Positions 45,519-54,166 of a DNA stretch of 64,000 bases are shown one piece after another. The stretch is taken from the NCBI RefSeq assembly GCF_000801335.2, contig NZ_JSEH01000006.1:1-64000 (forward strand). Direction: 5' to 3'. Below the pieces are notes generated by a model. That model was not told the origin of the DNA and did no database searches. It worked only from the letters and a program-made list of their open reading frames with translations. Position numbers and translations under genes: made by a program. This DNA is from Desulfovibrio sp. TomC. Its GTDB lineage: Bacteria; Desulfobacterota; Desulfovibrionia; Desulfovibrionales; Desulfovibrionaceae. The first letter of the stretch is position 1, and every line of letters starts with the position of its first letter.

Positions 45519-45590
45519 TCGCGCCCGGATCTTTGCCGGGCATCCCCGACGCCCTCCCCCCTCAGGCCGGAAATCGGCCTCCAAAGCCAC

Positions 45591-45722
45591 GCCCTGTCCG
45601 GTCAGACAGCCACCATCCGCGCCGGCCGCAATCGCCTGCACGCCGCACACCCACGCGCCCTGTCCGGTCAAGGAGCCACCGTCCGCGCCAACTGACACAA
45701 TCGCCTCCCGACGCGAGGCCAA
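45591..45722. repeat. Imperfect tandem repeat of about 66 bases, two units
   Basis: Two units begin GCCCTGTCCGGTCA at 45591 and 45657 and share GAGCCACC/ACAGCCACC, TCCGCGCC and AATCGCCT in the same order. They fill the space before the rlpA start. No coding or hairpin role is evident. Confidence 0.7.
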
Positions 45723-45777
45723 CCGCCGGCCGACTCCCCCGGTTGCCAGCCGACACGGCAACGGCTACCCTGGCCCC

Positions 45778-46527
45778 ATGGCGTACCCTTGGCGACGAAT
45801 CAGGCTTCCGACACTGCTGCTGCGGCTTCTGGCCATCCTGCTGCTGGCCCTGTCCCTGGCCGGCTGCGCCGGCAAGGCGACCATTCCGCGTCCGACCGGC
45901 CGCGAACCGGCCACCCTTCGCCCCTACACCGTCAAGGGCGTGACCTATGTGCCCCTGCACTCGGCGGCCGGCTACCGCGAGGAAGGCGTGGCCTCCTGGT
46001 ATGGGCCGGGGTTTCACGGCCATACCACGTCGTGCGGGGAAATTTACGACCAGTACAAGCTGACCTGCGCCCACAAGCTGTTGCCCATGCACACCATGGT
46101 GCGGGTGACCAACCTGGAAAACGGCCGGTCCCTGGTGCTTCGGGTCAACGACCGGGGGCCGTTCGTGGCCGGGCGCATCATCGACCTGTCCCAGGCCGGG
46201 GCCAGGGAACTCGGGGTCCATGCCCGGGGCACGGCCAAGGTGCGGGTGGAGGTCGAGGGGACGGTGCCGGGCGCTGGGCCGCAGGGCGAACTGCCCGGCC
46301 CGTTTTATGTGCAGGTTGGGGCGTTTGCCAACATGGGCAATGCCGAGCGGCTGCTTACGAAGCTGCGTGCGGCCGGCTATGCCGGTTCACGCATTGCCTC
46401 CAAGGAGATCGACGGGGTGTGGCTCAATCAGGTCCACGCCGGGATTTTCCCGACCACGGCTGCGGCCGAGGAAGCCCGGCTCCGGCTGGGGACGCGCTTT
46501 TCCGGGGCCTTTGTCATCGCCCAGTAG
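45778..46527 (+). CDS. rlpA: Septal ring lytic transglycosylase RlpA-like lipoprotein
   Basis: A 249 aa lipoprotein. TM/lipobox: LLALSLAGC (Cys near residue 28). RlpA double-psi barrel (~65-160): EEGVASWYGPGFHGHTTSCGE, AHKLLPMHTMVRVTN, VNDRGPFVAGRIIDLS; the catalytic-type Asp is in VNDRGPF. A SPOR domain follows (~180-249): FYVQVGAFANMGNAERL and GVWLNQVHAGIF, which binds denuded glycan at the septum. No good ribosome site precedes ATG 45778, but it fits the signal peptide. RlpA lysed naked glycan strands in studied members; here the function is by family. Confidence 0.93.
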   Translation: MAYPWRRIRLPTLLLRLLAILLLALSLAGCAGKATIPRPTGREPATLRPYTVKGVTYVPLHSAAGYREEGVASWYGPGFHGHTTSCGEIYDQYKLTCAHKLLPMHTMVRVTNLENGRSLVLRVNDRGPFVAGRIIDLSQAGARELGVHARGTAKVRVEVEGTVPGAGPQGELPGPFYVQVGAFANMGNAERLLTKLRAAGYAGSRIASKEIDGVWLNQVHAGIFPTTAAAEEARLRLGTRFSGAFVIAQ

Positions 46528-46885
46528 GCAGGAAGGCGGCCAGGGCAGACCAGACACGGCCGCCGCAACCAGACGGGGAGGGTTCGAACCAAGCCGGGAA
46601 CCCGGCCCAGGCCGACTCCCCTGCCTGTCCCATTCGGGATATGCCGTGGTCCTTGGTGGCGCGACAACTGACTGGCATCAGTAGGTGTAGTTGCAACAAA
46701 CCCATGCATGGTTGTTGCAAACGCGCCACGAACCGACCTGACGGCGCGGCCAAGAGGCAGCCAGGGACACGGCAGGCTGCGCGCCCCGAGGCCGGACGAC
46801 GGGCCACACCGTTCCCTCAGGCCATGGCCTGCATCAGGGCGAGACCAAACCAGCGGCCGTTTCGCCGGAGCGACTGCAGCCGAGG
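46528..46885. other. Convergent intergenic region with a TTGCAACAA dyad
   Basis: 358 bases between rlpA and the HU gene (both genes end here). TTGCAACAA (46691-46699) and TTGTTGCAA (46712-46720) form an inverted repeat around CCATGCATGG, listed as a separate finding. No T tract follows, and no coding region is supported. Confidence 0.5.
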
Positions 46886-47188
46886 CTACAGCACTTCGTC
46901 GGGATTGAGCTCGGCGCGAAACTTGCGCGACAGCCGAAACACCACCACCTTGCGCGGCGGCAGCATGATGGATGCATTGGTCTGGGGGTTGCGTCCCTTG
47001 CGGGCCTTTTTGTCATAGGACTCGAACTTGCCAAAGCCGCTGACCAACAGTGAATTGTCCCGCTTGATGGAATCCTTCATGAGTTCCAGCAAGTGGTCGA
47101 CAAGCACCTTGACCTCGGCCCGATTGCGCTCGGTCTTTTCGTAGATGTAGTCAACAATGTCGGCTTTGGTGAGGGTTTTCCCGTTCAT
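46886..47188 (-). CDS. HU/IHF-family DNA-bending protein
   Basis: A 100 aa member of the HU/IHF family. TKADIVDYIYEKT begins the fold, and GFGKFESYDKKARKGRNPQT carries the beta-arm turn with the RNP signature (GRNPQTN) that intercalates DNA; the end LSRKFRAELN is also IHF-like. It resembles IHF alpha more than HU by the ARKGRNPQT arm. GGAG is seven bases before the ATG at 47188. It is monocistronic. IHF would be a natural partner for sigma54-dependent promoters in this window. Confidence 0.93.
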   Translation of the reverse strand: MNGKTLTKADIVDYIYEKTERNRAEVKVLVDHLLELMKDSIKRDNSLLVSGFGKFESYDKKARKGRNPQTNASIMLPPRKVVVFRLSRKFRAELNPDEVL

Positions 47189-47287
47189 GGCATTCTCCGG
47201 CGCGTTACGTTAGGGACACGGAGCAAAACGTCGGGCTGGCCGATGTTTTACAGGTGACGGTCATGAGACTGACTGATAATGCGGCAC

Positions 47288-47716
47288 TTATTCCAAGGAA
47301 GCAAGGGCTTCCCGCACGGCTGCGGCCACGGCGGCCATGCCGGCGGCATCGGCGTAGGGCGTGCCCGGCCACAACCGCAACCCGTCGCCCTCGCGGCGCG
47401 GGATGAGGTGGTAGTGGGCGTGAAAGACCACCTGCCCGGCGCTGGCGGCATTATTTTGTTGCACATTGAGCCCGCTTGCCCCCACTGCCGCCATGACGGC
47501 CCGCCCCACGCGCTTCTGGGCGGCCAGCAGGGCCGCGCCAAGGCTGTCCGGCAGGGCAAACAGGTCGGCATGATGGGCCTTGGGAATGACCAGGACATGG
47601 CCCGGGGTCACCGGGGCGATATCGAGGAAAGCCAGGACCTGCCCGTCTTCGTAGACCTTGGCGCAGGGGATCTCGCCCTTGACAATCTTGCAAAAAATGC
47701 AGTCCGCAGGTTCCAT
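47288..47716 (-). CDS. HIT-family nucleotide hydrolase
   Basis: A 142 aa histidine-triad protein. CIFCKIVKGEIPCAKVYED is the first strand with paired Cys that often bind zinc, AFLDIAPVTPGHVLVIPKAH follows, and the catalytic VFHAHYHLIPR is intact. Such proteins hydrolyse phosphoramidates of AMP and similar substrates. Length fits the family (~140). The ribosome site upstream of ATG 47716 is weak. It is divergent from the radical SAM gene. Confidence 0.94.
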   Translation of the reverse strand: MEPADCIFCKIVKGEIPCAKVYEDGQVLAFLDIAPVTPGHVLVIPKAHHADLFALPDSLGAALLAAQKRVGRAVMAAVGASGLNVQQNNAASAGQVVFHAHYHLIPRREGDGLRLWPGTPYADAAGMAAVAAAVREALASLE

Positions 47717-47851
47717 GGCTCAGGCTCTCTTTCGGTGGTCACGTTGGCGCAGATGCGAAAATCCGACCCGAAGCGTCATGGGCCGGGCAAATGCATTGCC
47801 TCCACTCATAGTGCAGGAAAGGCATTTTTTCAAGAGGCTTAGGAGAAAATA

Positions 47852-48946
47852 ATGGCCCTTGCGCCGTCTTGGCCGTTTCTTTGCCAAAATGTCATACGGG
47901 AAACGTCCCCACGGGAGCGTTTTTTTCGCCATCCCGAGCCGGTTGCGCCCCCCTCCAGGATCTGGCCGGTGTTCCTGACGCATAAGGGCTGCCCGGGCCG
48001 CTGCGTCTTTTGCGCCCAGCAGCTGCAGTCCGCCACGGCCCCGGCCCCGCTTGAGGCCACGCTGGCCAGACTGGGAAAAGACCTCGACGCCGCCGCCCGG
48101 GCCGGACGCGGCCCCTACGAACTGGCCTTCTACGGCGGCGTGTTCACCGGCCTGCCCCATCCCTGGCCCGAGCGGTTTCTGGCCGTGGCCCGGGGCTGGC
48201 GGCAGGCCGGGCTGATCACCCGGGTGCGCTGTTCCACCCGGCCCGACGCCTGCCATCCGACGATTTTGTCCAATCTGGCCGGCCAGGGTCTTGATCTGGT
48301 GGAAATCGGCGCCCAGACCTTTGACGATGCCGTGCTGGCCGCCAGCGGCCGGGGCCATGACGCCGCCGCCATCCGGCGGGCCGCCCGGGACATCCCGGCC
48401 GCCGGCCTGGAACTCGGGCTGCAACTGCTGCCCGGACTGCCCGGCCACACCCCGGACATGCTGACCCGGGACGTGGCCGAAACCTGCGCCCTGGCCCCGC
48501 GGACCGTGCGTCTGCATCCCTGCCTGGTCATCGACGGCACCCCTCTGGCCGACCGGTACCGGGCCGGGGCCTACCGCCCCTGGGACCTGGACGCCACTCT
48601 GGACGCCCTGGCCGCCGCCATGCTGCCGCTTTGGCGCTGCGGCATCCGGGTGATCCGGCTGGGGCTGGCCCCGGAACCGGGGCTGGAGACCGCGATCCTG
48701 GCCGGTCCGCGCCATCCGGCCCTGGGCTCGCGGGTCCGGGCCAGGGCGCTTTTTTCCCTGGTGGCGGCGGAAGCGGCGGCCCTGGGGCAGCGCCCGGTGC
48801 GTCTGGACGCACCCCGGCGTTTTGCCGGAGAACTGTTCGGCCACGCCGGCGAACTGACCGCCGCCTACGCCGGCCTGGGGCTGCCCCGGGAGGCGGTCCA
48901 CTTTGCCTCGCGGGAAGATTTCCATCTCACGGCGCAAGCTGTTTGA
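47852..48946 (+). CDS. Elp3-like radical SAM protein
   Basis: A 364 aa radical SAM enzyme. VFLTHKGCPGRCVFCAQ is the CX3CX2C cluster near residue 47, followed by ELAFYGGVFTGLP and VRCSTRPDA (SAM and substrate contacts), GAQTFDD and LQLLPGLPGHT; the order is that of the Elp3/coproporphyrinogen-like group. The last ~100 residues are helical and unassigned, with no acetyltransferase domain. AGGAGA is seven bases before the ATG. Substrate unknown; RNA or porphyrin modification are both possible from family. Confidence 0.86.
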   Translation: MALAPSWPFLCQNVIRETSPRERFFRHPEPVAPPSRIWPVFLTHKGCPGRCVFCAQQLQSATAPAPLEATLARLGKDLDAAARAGRGPYELAFYGGVFTGLPHPWPERFLAVARGWRQAGLITRVRCSTRPDACHPTILSNLAGQGLDLVEIGAQTFDDAVLAASGRGHDAAAIRRAARDIPAAGLELGLQLLPGLPGHTPDMLTRDVAETCALAPRTVRLHPCLVIDGTPLADRYRAGAYRPWDLDATLDALAAAMLPLWRCGIRVIRLGLAPEPGLETAILAGPRHPALGSRVRARALFSLVAAEAAALGQRPVRLDAPRRFAGELFGHAGELTAAYAGLGLPREAVHFASREDFHLTAQAV

Positions 48947-49023
48947 CTTGGGCCGCGCTCTCGTGCCAAAGTTGACAAAGGGACGTTTCGCCCCGCAACC
49001 CACAACCTGCCTGGTGAACGATC

Positions 49024-49533
49024 ATGAAGCCAATCCTTGCGGCCCTGGCTTGCATCCTGTGCCTCGCCCTGGCCGCCCCGGCCTCGGCGGAGGCGCCCAA
49101 CATGCGGCAAAGTATCAACTACTTCATGAATTACTTCAATGAAGCGGTGGTCCAGGCCATTCACATCAAGGAATATGAAGACCAGGAGGGGCTGGCCGAA
49201 AAAAAGCCCTTCACCAACGAATATGTCTTTCTCCAGGACCTCAAGGCCCGCATCGAAAAAAGCCTGGGGCTGGCGCTCAACCTCTGCGACCTGTATTATA
49301 TCTATAATAAGACCACCTACTGCTTCACCAAGGACGAGAAGAACTACGTCTTCGACCGTCTCGACAACATCATGGATACCCTGCAAAAAATTAAGGACAC
49401 GCCCTACCCGGCCAGTGAGGAGGTCTTGGCCAACAAGACCTCGGACGCAGCCCGGCAACTGGCGGCCTTTAACGAGCGCATCGACAAGCTGCGCGCCTTT
49501 ACCAAGTCCTCCCTGATCGTCTTCCAGCGCTGA
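49024..49533 (+). CDS. Secreted protein of unknown function
   Basis: A 169 aa exported protein. MKPILAALACILCLALAAPASAEA is a signal peptide cut after SAEA. The mature part is helical and rich in Asn/Lys with SLGLALNLCDLYYIYN and FDRLDNIMDTLQKIKD. No domain is recognised. It follows the radical SAM gene by 77 bases on the same strand with a weak GGTGA before the ATG, so a link to it is only suggested. Cys are few. Confidence 0.75.
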   Translation: MKPILAALACILCLALAAPASAEAPNMRQSINYFMNYFNEAVVQAIHIKEYEDQEGLAEKKPFTNEYVFLQDLKARIEKSLGLALNLCDLYYIYNKTTYCFTKDEKNYVFDRLDNIMDTLQKIKDTPYPASEEVLANKTSDAARQLAAFNERIDKLRAFTKSSLIVFQR

Positions 49534-49622
49534 CCCGGGGCGCAATGACGACGTAACGGCCCGAGGCGGCGCCCCCCTGCCGGGTGTGGGCGCTGTCCCG
49601 GGCCGTTGGCCAACCGACTCCC

Positions 49623-50855
49623 ATGCCACTCCCTGCGCCGCCAACACCCGACCAGACACTGCGTCCAGCCGACAACGCCCCGCACGCCGTCACCGCCCGC
49701 CTCGCCCTGACCATGGTCCCGGACGCCGCGCCCCTGGAGGGTCCGGCCGTGCTCCTGGCCGGCCGGCGCATCCTGGCTGTCGGACCAAAGCGGGCGGTGC
49801 TGCGCGGCTTCACCGGGCCGGTGGACGATCTGGGCGAGGCCGTCCTCGTTCCGGGACTGGTCAACGCCCACACCCACCTGGAACTGTCCCATCTGGCCGG
49901 CGCGTCACCGGTCGGGCTCGGGTTTTGCGCCTGGGTGCGCTGGCTCATGGCCGAGCCCCAGGCCGGCCTGTCTGCCGAGGCCCTGGGCCAGGCCCTGGCC
50001 GGGGCCGTGGCCCAGGCGGCCGACACCGGCACAGCCGCCGTCATCGACGTCGGCAACCGGGCCGGGCCGGCCGTGGCCCAGGCCCTGCGGGCGGCGGGCC
50101 TCGGCGGTCTGGTTTGCCAGGAATATCTCGGCTGGCGGGGCCAGCCCCCAACGGCTCTGCCCCCGGCCCTTGCGGCGGCGGCCGGGGACGGCGTTGCCGC
50201 CTCGGCCAGCGGCCATGCCCTCTACTCCACCAGCCCGGACAGACTGCGCCGGGCCATGGCGGTATGTCGCGACCGGGCCGCCCCGTTTTGCCTGCATCTG
50301 GCCGAGCATCCCGGCGAAGTGGAACTGCTGGCCACCGGCGCCGGGGAATTTGCCGACCTGCTGCGCGGCCGACTGCTGCCCAAGAACTGGCGCGCCCCGG
50401 GCCGCACCCCGGTGGCCGAGGCCAAGGCCCAGGGCCTGCTTGGTCCGGGCACCCTGGCCGTCCACGCCGTCCACCTGACCCCGGACGATGTCGCCATCCT
50501 GGCCGCAAGCGGCACAACCGTGTGCCTGTGTCCGCGCAGCAACGCCCGCATCGGCGTGGGCACGGCCGACGCGCCCGGCCTGCTGGCCGCCGGCATCCCA
50601 CTCGCCCTGGGCACCGACTCCCTGGCCTCCAACGATGACCTGAATCTCTGGAACGAGGTCCGCGCGCTTCTGGCCGCCCATCCGGGCCTGCCCGCCCAGG
50701 CCATCCTGGCCGCCCTGACCACGGTCCCGGCCCGCCTGCTTGGCCGCGAAACCACCCTTGGCCGATTGGCCCCCGGAGCCGTCGGCGGACTGGCCGTCAT
50801 CCCCCCAGACCTGGTTGACCGCCTGTCCCTGGCCCAAAAAAAGGGGTCTGGATAA
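49623..50855 (+). CDS. Metal-dependent amidohydrolase (TRZ/ATZ or deaminase group)
   Basis: A 410 aa TIM-barrel hydrolase. Metal ligands are in VNAHTHLELSH (first HxH) and CLHLAEHPGEVELL; later VHAVHLTPDDVAIL and LALGTDSLASND complete the site. The HTHLELS form and a GTDSLAS closure are typical of S-adenosylhomocysteine/aminofutalosine-type deaminases (chlorohydrolase group). Specific substrate is not assignable; an aminofutalosine deaminase in menaquinone synthesis would fit an anaerobe. ATG at 49623 lacks a clear ribosome site; the frame opens at GTG 49584. Confidence 0.82.
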   Translation: MPLPAPPTPDQTLRPADNAPHAVTARLALTMVPDAAPLEGPAVLLAGRRILAVGPKRAVLRGFTGPVDDLGEAVLVPGLVNAHTHLELSHLAGASPVGLGFCAWVRWLMAEPQAGLSAEALGQALAGAVAQAADTGTAAVIDVGNRAGPAVAQALRAAGLGGLVCQEYLGWRGQPPTALPPALAAAAGDGVAASASGHALYSTSPDRLRRAMAVCRDRAAPFCLHLAEHPGEVELLATGAGEFADLLRGRLLPKNWRAPGRTPVAEAKAQGLLGPGTLAVHAVHLTPDDVAILAASGTTVCLCPRSNARIGVGTADAPGLLAAGIPLALGTDSLASNDDLNLWNEVRALLAAHPGLPAQAILAALTTVPARLLGRETTLGRLAPGAVGGLAVIPPDLVDRLSLAQKKGSG

Positions 50856-51037
50856 GCTCTGACCTTTGCCGGTTGTAATTTCGCTCCAAAGCGCCTATCC
50901 GTCACGGTCAGCCTCCGCTTTCGCCTCCATCGAACTGGTGTTGCCGCAAACGCGGCGAGGCGCATCCCCAGCCGTGTCCCCGCACGACCGGCCCGGGACA
51001 GCCCGTCACCCCCAACACACATAAGCAGCAGCAGCCC

Positions 51038-52288
51038 ATGCCGCCCGACGCCGAGTATAATTACGCCGTTGCCCGCCATCCCATTTATCGGGTTGACGGC
51101 GACATCTTTGGCTACGAACTGCTCTACCGCACCGTCGGCGGCGGCAATGTCGCCGCGATACCCTCGGACGCCGAAGCCACCCTGGCCGTCCTGGCCAACG
51201 GCATCCACGCCATCTCCCAGGATATTGCTCCCGGCAAACGGGTCTTCATCAATTTTTCCAAGGAAATTCTGGAAGCCGGGCATCACCGGTTTCTCGACCC
51301 GGCCCGGTTCGTCATCGAGGTGCTGGAGCATGTGGCCTGCGACGCGGCCTTTGCCGAACTGGTGCGGGGCATCCATGCGGCCGGCTATGTCCTGGCCCTG
51401 GACGACTACGTGGGGGATGCGTCCTTTGACCTGATCATGCCCTATGTGACCTTTATCAAGGTGGATTATCAGGCCCTGCGCGACGATCCGGCCCGTCTGG
51501 AGGCCGTGGTCGCCGCCTGTCTGGGGGCGGGCAAGACGGTCTTGGCCGAAAAAGTGGAGACCAAGGCGGATGTCGACTGGTGCCGGGCGCGCGGCATTCC
51601 CCTGGCCCAGGGGTTTTATTACAGCCGTCCGCTGGTGGTCACGACCAAAATTCTGGAGGCCAATCAGGCCGTCAAGCTGAACCTCCTGGCCGAAGTCAGC
51701 CGGCCCGATCCGGACGTCCGGCGCATCCGGGACATCATCGGCTCCGACGTCTCCCTGACGTACAAGCTCCTGCGCTACGTTAACACCGCCAGCTTCTACC
51801 GGGGCCAGCCCATCGAATCGTTGGAATTCGCCATCACCCGGCTGGGACAAAACGCCCTGGCCAGCTGGGCGGCGGTCAACATCCTGGCCTCGCTTGGCTC
51901 CTCGCCCCACGACCGCGAACTGGCCTTTGCCTCGGCCGTGCGCGGCCGGTTCCTGGCCCTGGCCGACGCCAGACGCGACACTGCCGGCCGTCCCCGCTGC
52001 CACGACGGCCAAAGCGTGTGCCTGCTTGGCCTCTTGTCCCTGCTCGACGCCATGCTCGGGATGCCCATGGAAGAGGCTCTGACCGGCATCACGATTGACG
52101 CTTCGACCCGAAACGCGCTGCTTGGAGTCAAAAGCGCCTGTTCCACCTGCCTGACCCTGTGCCGGTGCTACGACCAGGGCGGCCAGACGGCCGTCGCAGC
52201 CGTCAAAGCCTTCGGCCTTGCCCCGAATGCCGCCTCGGCCGCCTTTTTCGAGGGGCTGGCCTGGGCGGCGGACATGTTCCGGGCCTGA
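51038..52288 (+). CDS. EAL-HDOD domain signalling protein (YuxH-like)
   Basis: A 416 aa protein. Residues ~10-200 are an EAL-like fold in which the signature reads YELLYR instead of EAL and EKVETKAD and QGFYYSRP remain, so it is probably catalytically inactive and may bind c-di-GMP or a partner. Residues ~205-400 are an HDOD domain (IRDIIGSDVSLTYKLLRYVN, ITRLGQNALASW). This combination is the YuxH/CdgJ type associated with motility signalling. The ribosome site is not visible. It is followed, after 13 bases, by the opposite-strand Rrf2 gene (converging). Confidence 0.9.
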   Translation: MPPDAEYNYAVARHPIYRVDGDIFGYELLYRTVGGGNVAAIPSDAEATLAVLANGIHAISQDIAPGKRVFINFSKEILEAGHHRFLDPARFVIEVLEHVACDAAFAELVRGIHAAGYVLALDDYVGDASFDLIMPYVTFIKVDYQALRDDPARLEAVVAACLGAGKTVLAEKVETKADVDWCRARGIPLAQGFYYSRPLVVTTKILEANQAVKLNLLAEVSRPDPDVRRIRDIIGSDVSLTYKLLRYVNTASFYRGQPIESLEFAITRLGQNALASWAAVNILASLGSSPHDRELAFASAVRGRFLALADARRDTAGRPRCHDGQSVCLLGLLSLLDAMLGMPMEEALTGITIDASTRNALLGVKSACSTCLTLCRCYDQGGQTAVAAVKAFGLAPNAASAAFFEGLAWAADMFRA

Positions 52289-52301
52289 TCCCCCGGCCGG
52301 G

Positions 52302-52754
52302 TCAGATCATGTAATTGGTCCCCTCGGCCTGCTTTCGCATCTGCTGATCCACCGCCACCAGATCCCGCAGGCTGCGGGTATCGTAGACCCGCTCCAGGGC
52401 TTCGCGGGCCTCGTCCCACAGCCCCCGGAACACGCAGCTGCCGCGCAAGGGGCAGTCATGCTCAGGGCGGGCCCGGTGGCAATCCACCGGACTGATGGGA
52501 CCGTCCATGAACCGAATGACCTCGCCAACGGTCACCTCGGCCGCCGGTCGGGCCAGATAAAATCCCCCGACCTTGCCCCGCTGGGAATCCACAAAGCCGC
52601 CCTGGCGCAGCTGATGGAGAATGACTTCCAAAAAACGCTTGGGAATGGCTTGTCGCTCGGCAATCTCGCCGGCCGGAACCACGCCTTCCCCTTCCCGGCA
52701 GGCCAGCTCAAACAGCGCCCGCAAGGCGTATTGGCACTTCTGCGTCACCGCCAC
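52302..52754 (-). CDS. Rrf2-family transcription regulator, probably Fe-S binding
   Basis: A 150 aa winged-helix regulator. VTQKCQYALRALFELA opens the DNA-binding part with the recognition helix in IPKRFLEVILHQLRQGG and GKVGGFYLARP the wing. Three Cys in SPVDCHRARPEHDCPLRGSC match the cluster-binding position of IscR/NsrR-like proteins, so it likely senses iron-sulfur, NO or redox state. GTG at 52754 has AAGGAGG five bases upstream. It is divergent from the isochorismatase gene, and the region between holds an ATCGA-N5-TCGAT repeat (52974-52988) and a CCGGGT-N8-ACCCGG hairpin (52933-52952) that could be its sites. Confidence 0.9.
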   Translation of the reverse strand: MAVTQKCQYALRALFELACREGEGVVPAGEIAERQAIPKRFLEVILHQLRQGGFVDSQRGKVGGFYLARPAAEVTVGEVIRFMDGPISPVDCHRARPEHDCPLRGSCVFRGLWDEAREALERVYDTRSLRDLVAVDQQMRKQAEGTNYMI

Positions 52755-53069
52755 GGCAGCCTCCTTGCCAACGCGCCCGGGGAGGGCAGACGCCCCTGCC
52801 GGAATGTACCGCCGTGGGGCGTGCCCGCGACGCCCACGCCGGCGAGCAGCAACGCACAGTACCCAGACCTTTTGCCCTCGTCTTTCTTCCGGCTTGCGCC
52901 CACCCGTTCCACAACAGCCATAGACCCCCCTCCCGGGTATTGCCACACCCGGCCGACCACGATAGACGACAAAATCGATCAGTTCGATGATACCACATGC
53001 CAAAGGAACCGGCCGCCCGTCAAGGCGCAGCCGACAACCACGGACAACGCCCATGCTTGGGAGCGCACC
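52755..53069. other. Divergent intergenic region of Rrf2 and isochorismatase genes
   Basis: 315 bases. The two short inverted repeats at 52933-52952 and 52974-52988 lie in its central-right part, where both promoters should be. No coding region is seen. Which repeat is bound by the Rrf2 protein cannot be told. Confidence 0.45.
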
Positions 53070-53645
53070 ATGAGCCACGACACACACCCCCTTGGCGACG
53101 CGATCCTGCTCGTGATCGACATCCAAAACGACTACTTCCCAGGCGGGGCCATGGCCCTGGTCCAGCCCGAAGCGGCCGCAGCCCAGGCCGCCCTGGCCCT
53201 GGACCGGTTCCGCCAAGCCGGCCGGCCGGTCATTCACATCCGCCATGAGGCGGCCCGGCCCGGGGCGACCTTCTTTCTGCCCGGCACGCCCGGGGCCGAG
53301 ATCCAGGCCGCCGTGGCCCCGCGTCCCGGCGAGACCGTCGTCACCAAGGCCTGGCCCAACAGCTTTCGCGACACAGCTCTCGGCGAGGCCGTGGCCGCAA
53401 GCGGGGCGTCCCGGCTGGTGGTGGCCGGCATGATGACCCACATGTGCGTGGACGCCACGGTCCGGGCCGGCTTCGATCTGGGCTATGCCGTGACCGTCCT
53501 GGCCGATGCCTGCGCCACCCGGGATCTGTCCTTCGACGGCCGGCAGGTTCCCGCCGCCGATGTCCAGGCGGCCTTTCTGGCCGCCCTGGCCGCCGTCTAT
53601 GCCGCTGTCGTGCCCACGGCCGCCCTGGCCGCTGCGGCCAGGTAG
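53070..53645 (+). CDS. Isochorismatase-like cysteine hydrolase
   Basis: A 191 aa cysteine hydrolase of the isochorismatase/nicotinamidase group. Catalytic triad: Asp in LVIDIQNDYF (near 18), Lys in VTKAWPNSF (near 92), Cys in MMTHMCVDATVRAG (near 128). Length fits the family. GGGAG is seven bases before the ATG at 53070. The nicotinamidase metal site (DxH) is not evident, so an isochorismatase or other amide substrate is more likely. It is divergent from the Rrf2 regulator and may be controlled by it. Confidence 0.9.
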   Translation: MSHDTHPLGDAILLVIDIQNDYFPGGAMALVQPEAAAAQAALALDRFRQAGRPVIHIRHEAARPGATFFLPGTPGAEIQAAVAPRPGETVVTKAWPNSFRDTALGEAVAASGASRLVVAGMMTHMCVDATVRAGFDLGYAVTVLADACATRDLSFDGRQVPAADVQAAFLAALAAVYAAVVPTAALAAAAR

Positions 53646-54166
53646 ACGGCCGGGACAGGGTTCCCTGCAAAATTCGAAGCATTCATGCAGGCAATGGCCG
53701 CCGCGGCGCGCCGCCCCCTGGCTGATCCAGGCCGGGCGCGCCGTGGCGGCCAGGGGTTCGTGCCCTTGCCCCCCTGGCCGCAGCCGCTTCCGACTCCCCG
53801 CCGGCCCGGCGGAATGACGCGTATTGACCCAACCCCGCCAGGGTTTGGGGCGTTTAAGGCCCCCGCAGACAGACAATGGGCGGCGGACCGGCAACCGGAA
53901 ACCGTCCCGGCCGGGCGGCTGCCCGGTCCAGACGACGTGCCTGCGGCCGAACCGCCAGCCTGTCACCACAGCCAAACCGCCCCGGCTTGACCTTTTACCC
54001 GACCGCGCGGTATTTCCTCAAAAGATATCCTGAAAGCGTCTGTACTCCCACAGGGTTGCCGCTGCCGGCCGGCAGCTTTGGGCGCACCCGCGCCCCGGGA
54101 TACCGGCTGCAAGCTGCCGCAGGCGTTGCGACGGCCTCGCCGGCCCGGCACACATCGAGGAACTTC
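53646..54166. other. 521-base intergenic region before the alcohol dehydrogenase operon
   Basis: GC-rich, with inverted repeats near 53700-53760 but no T tract. A weak TTGACC at 53987 with TATTTC 18 bases on could be a sigma70 promoter. No coding region is convincing in either strand. Confidence 0.4.

Noticed and set aside
45591-45722. CRISPR or IS end
   Set aside because: Only two imperfect 66-base units, with no terminal inverted repeats or transposase.
43728-45761. 677-codon open frame on the minus strand
   Set aside because: It is the antisense shadow of the GGDEF-EAL gene, caused by high GC; the plus-strand frame has all domain motifs.
47720-49003. 427-codon minus frame
   Set aside because: Shadow of the Elp3-like radical SAM gene with Gly/Pro/Arg-rich sequence.
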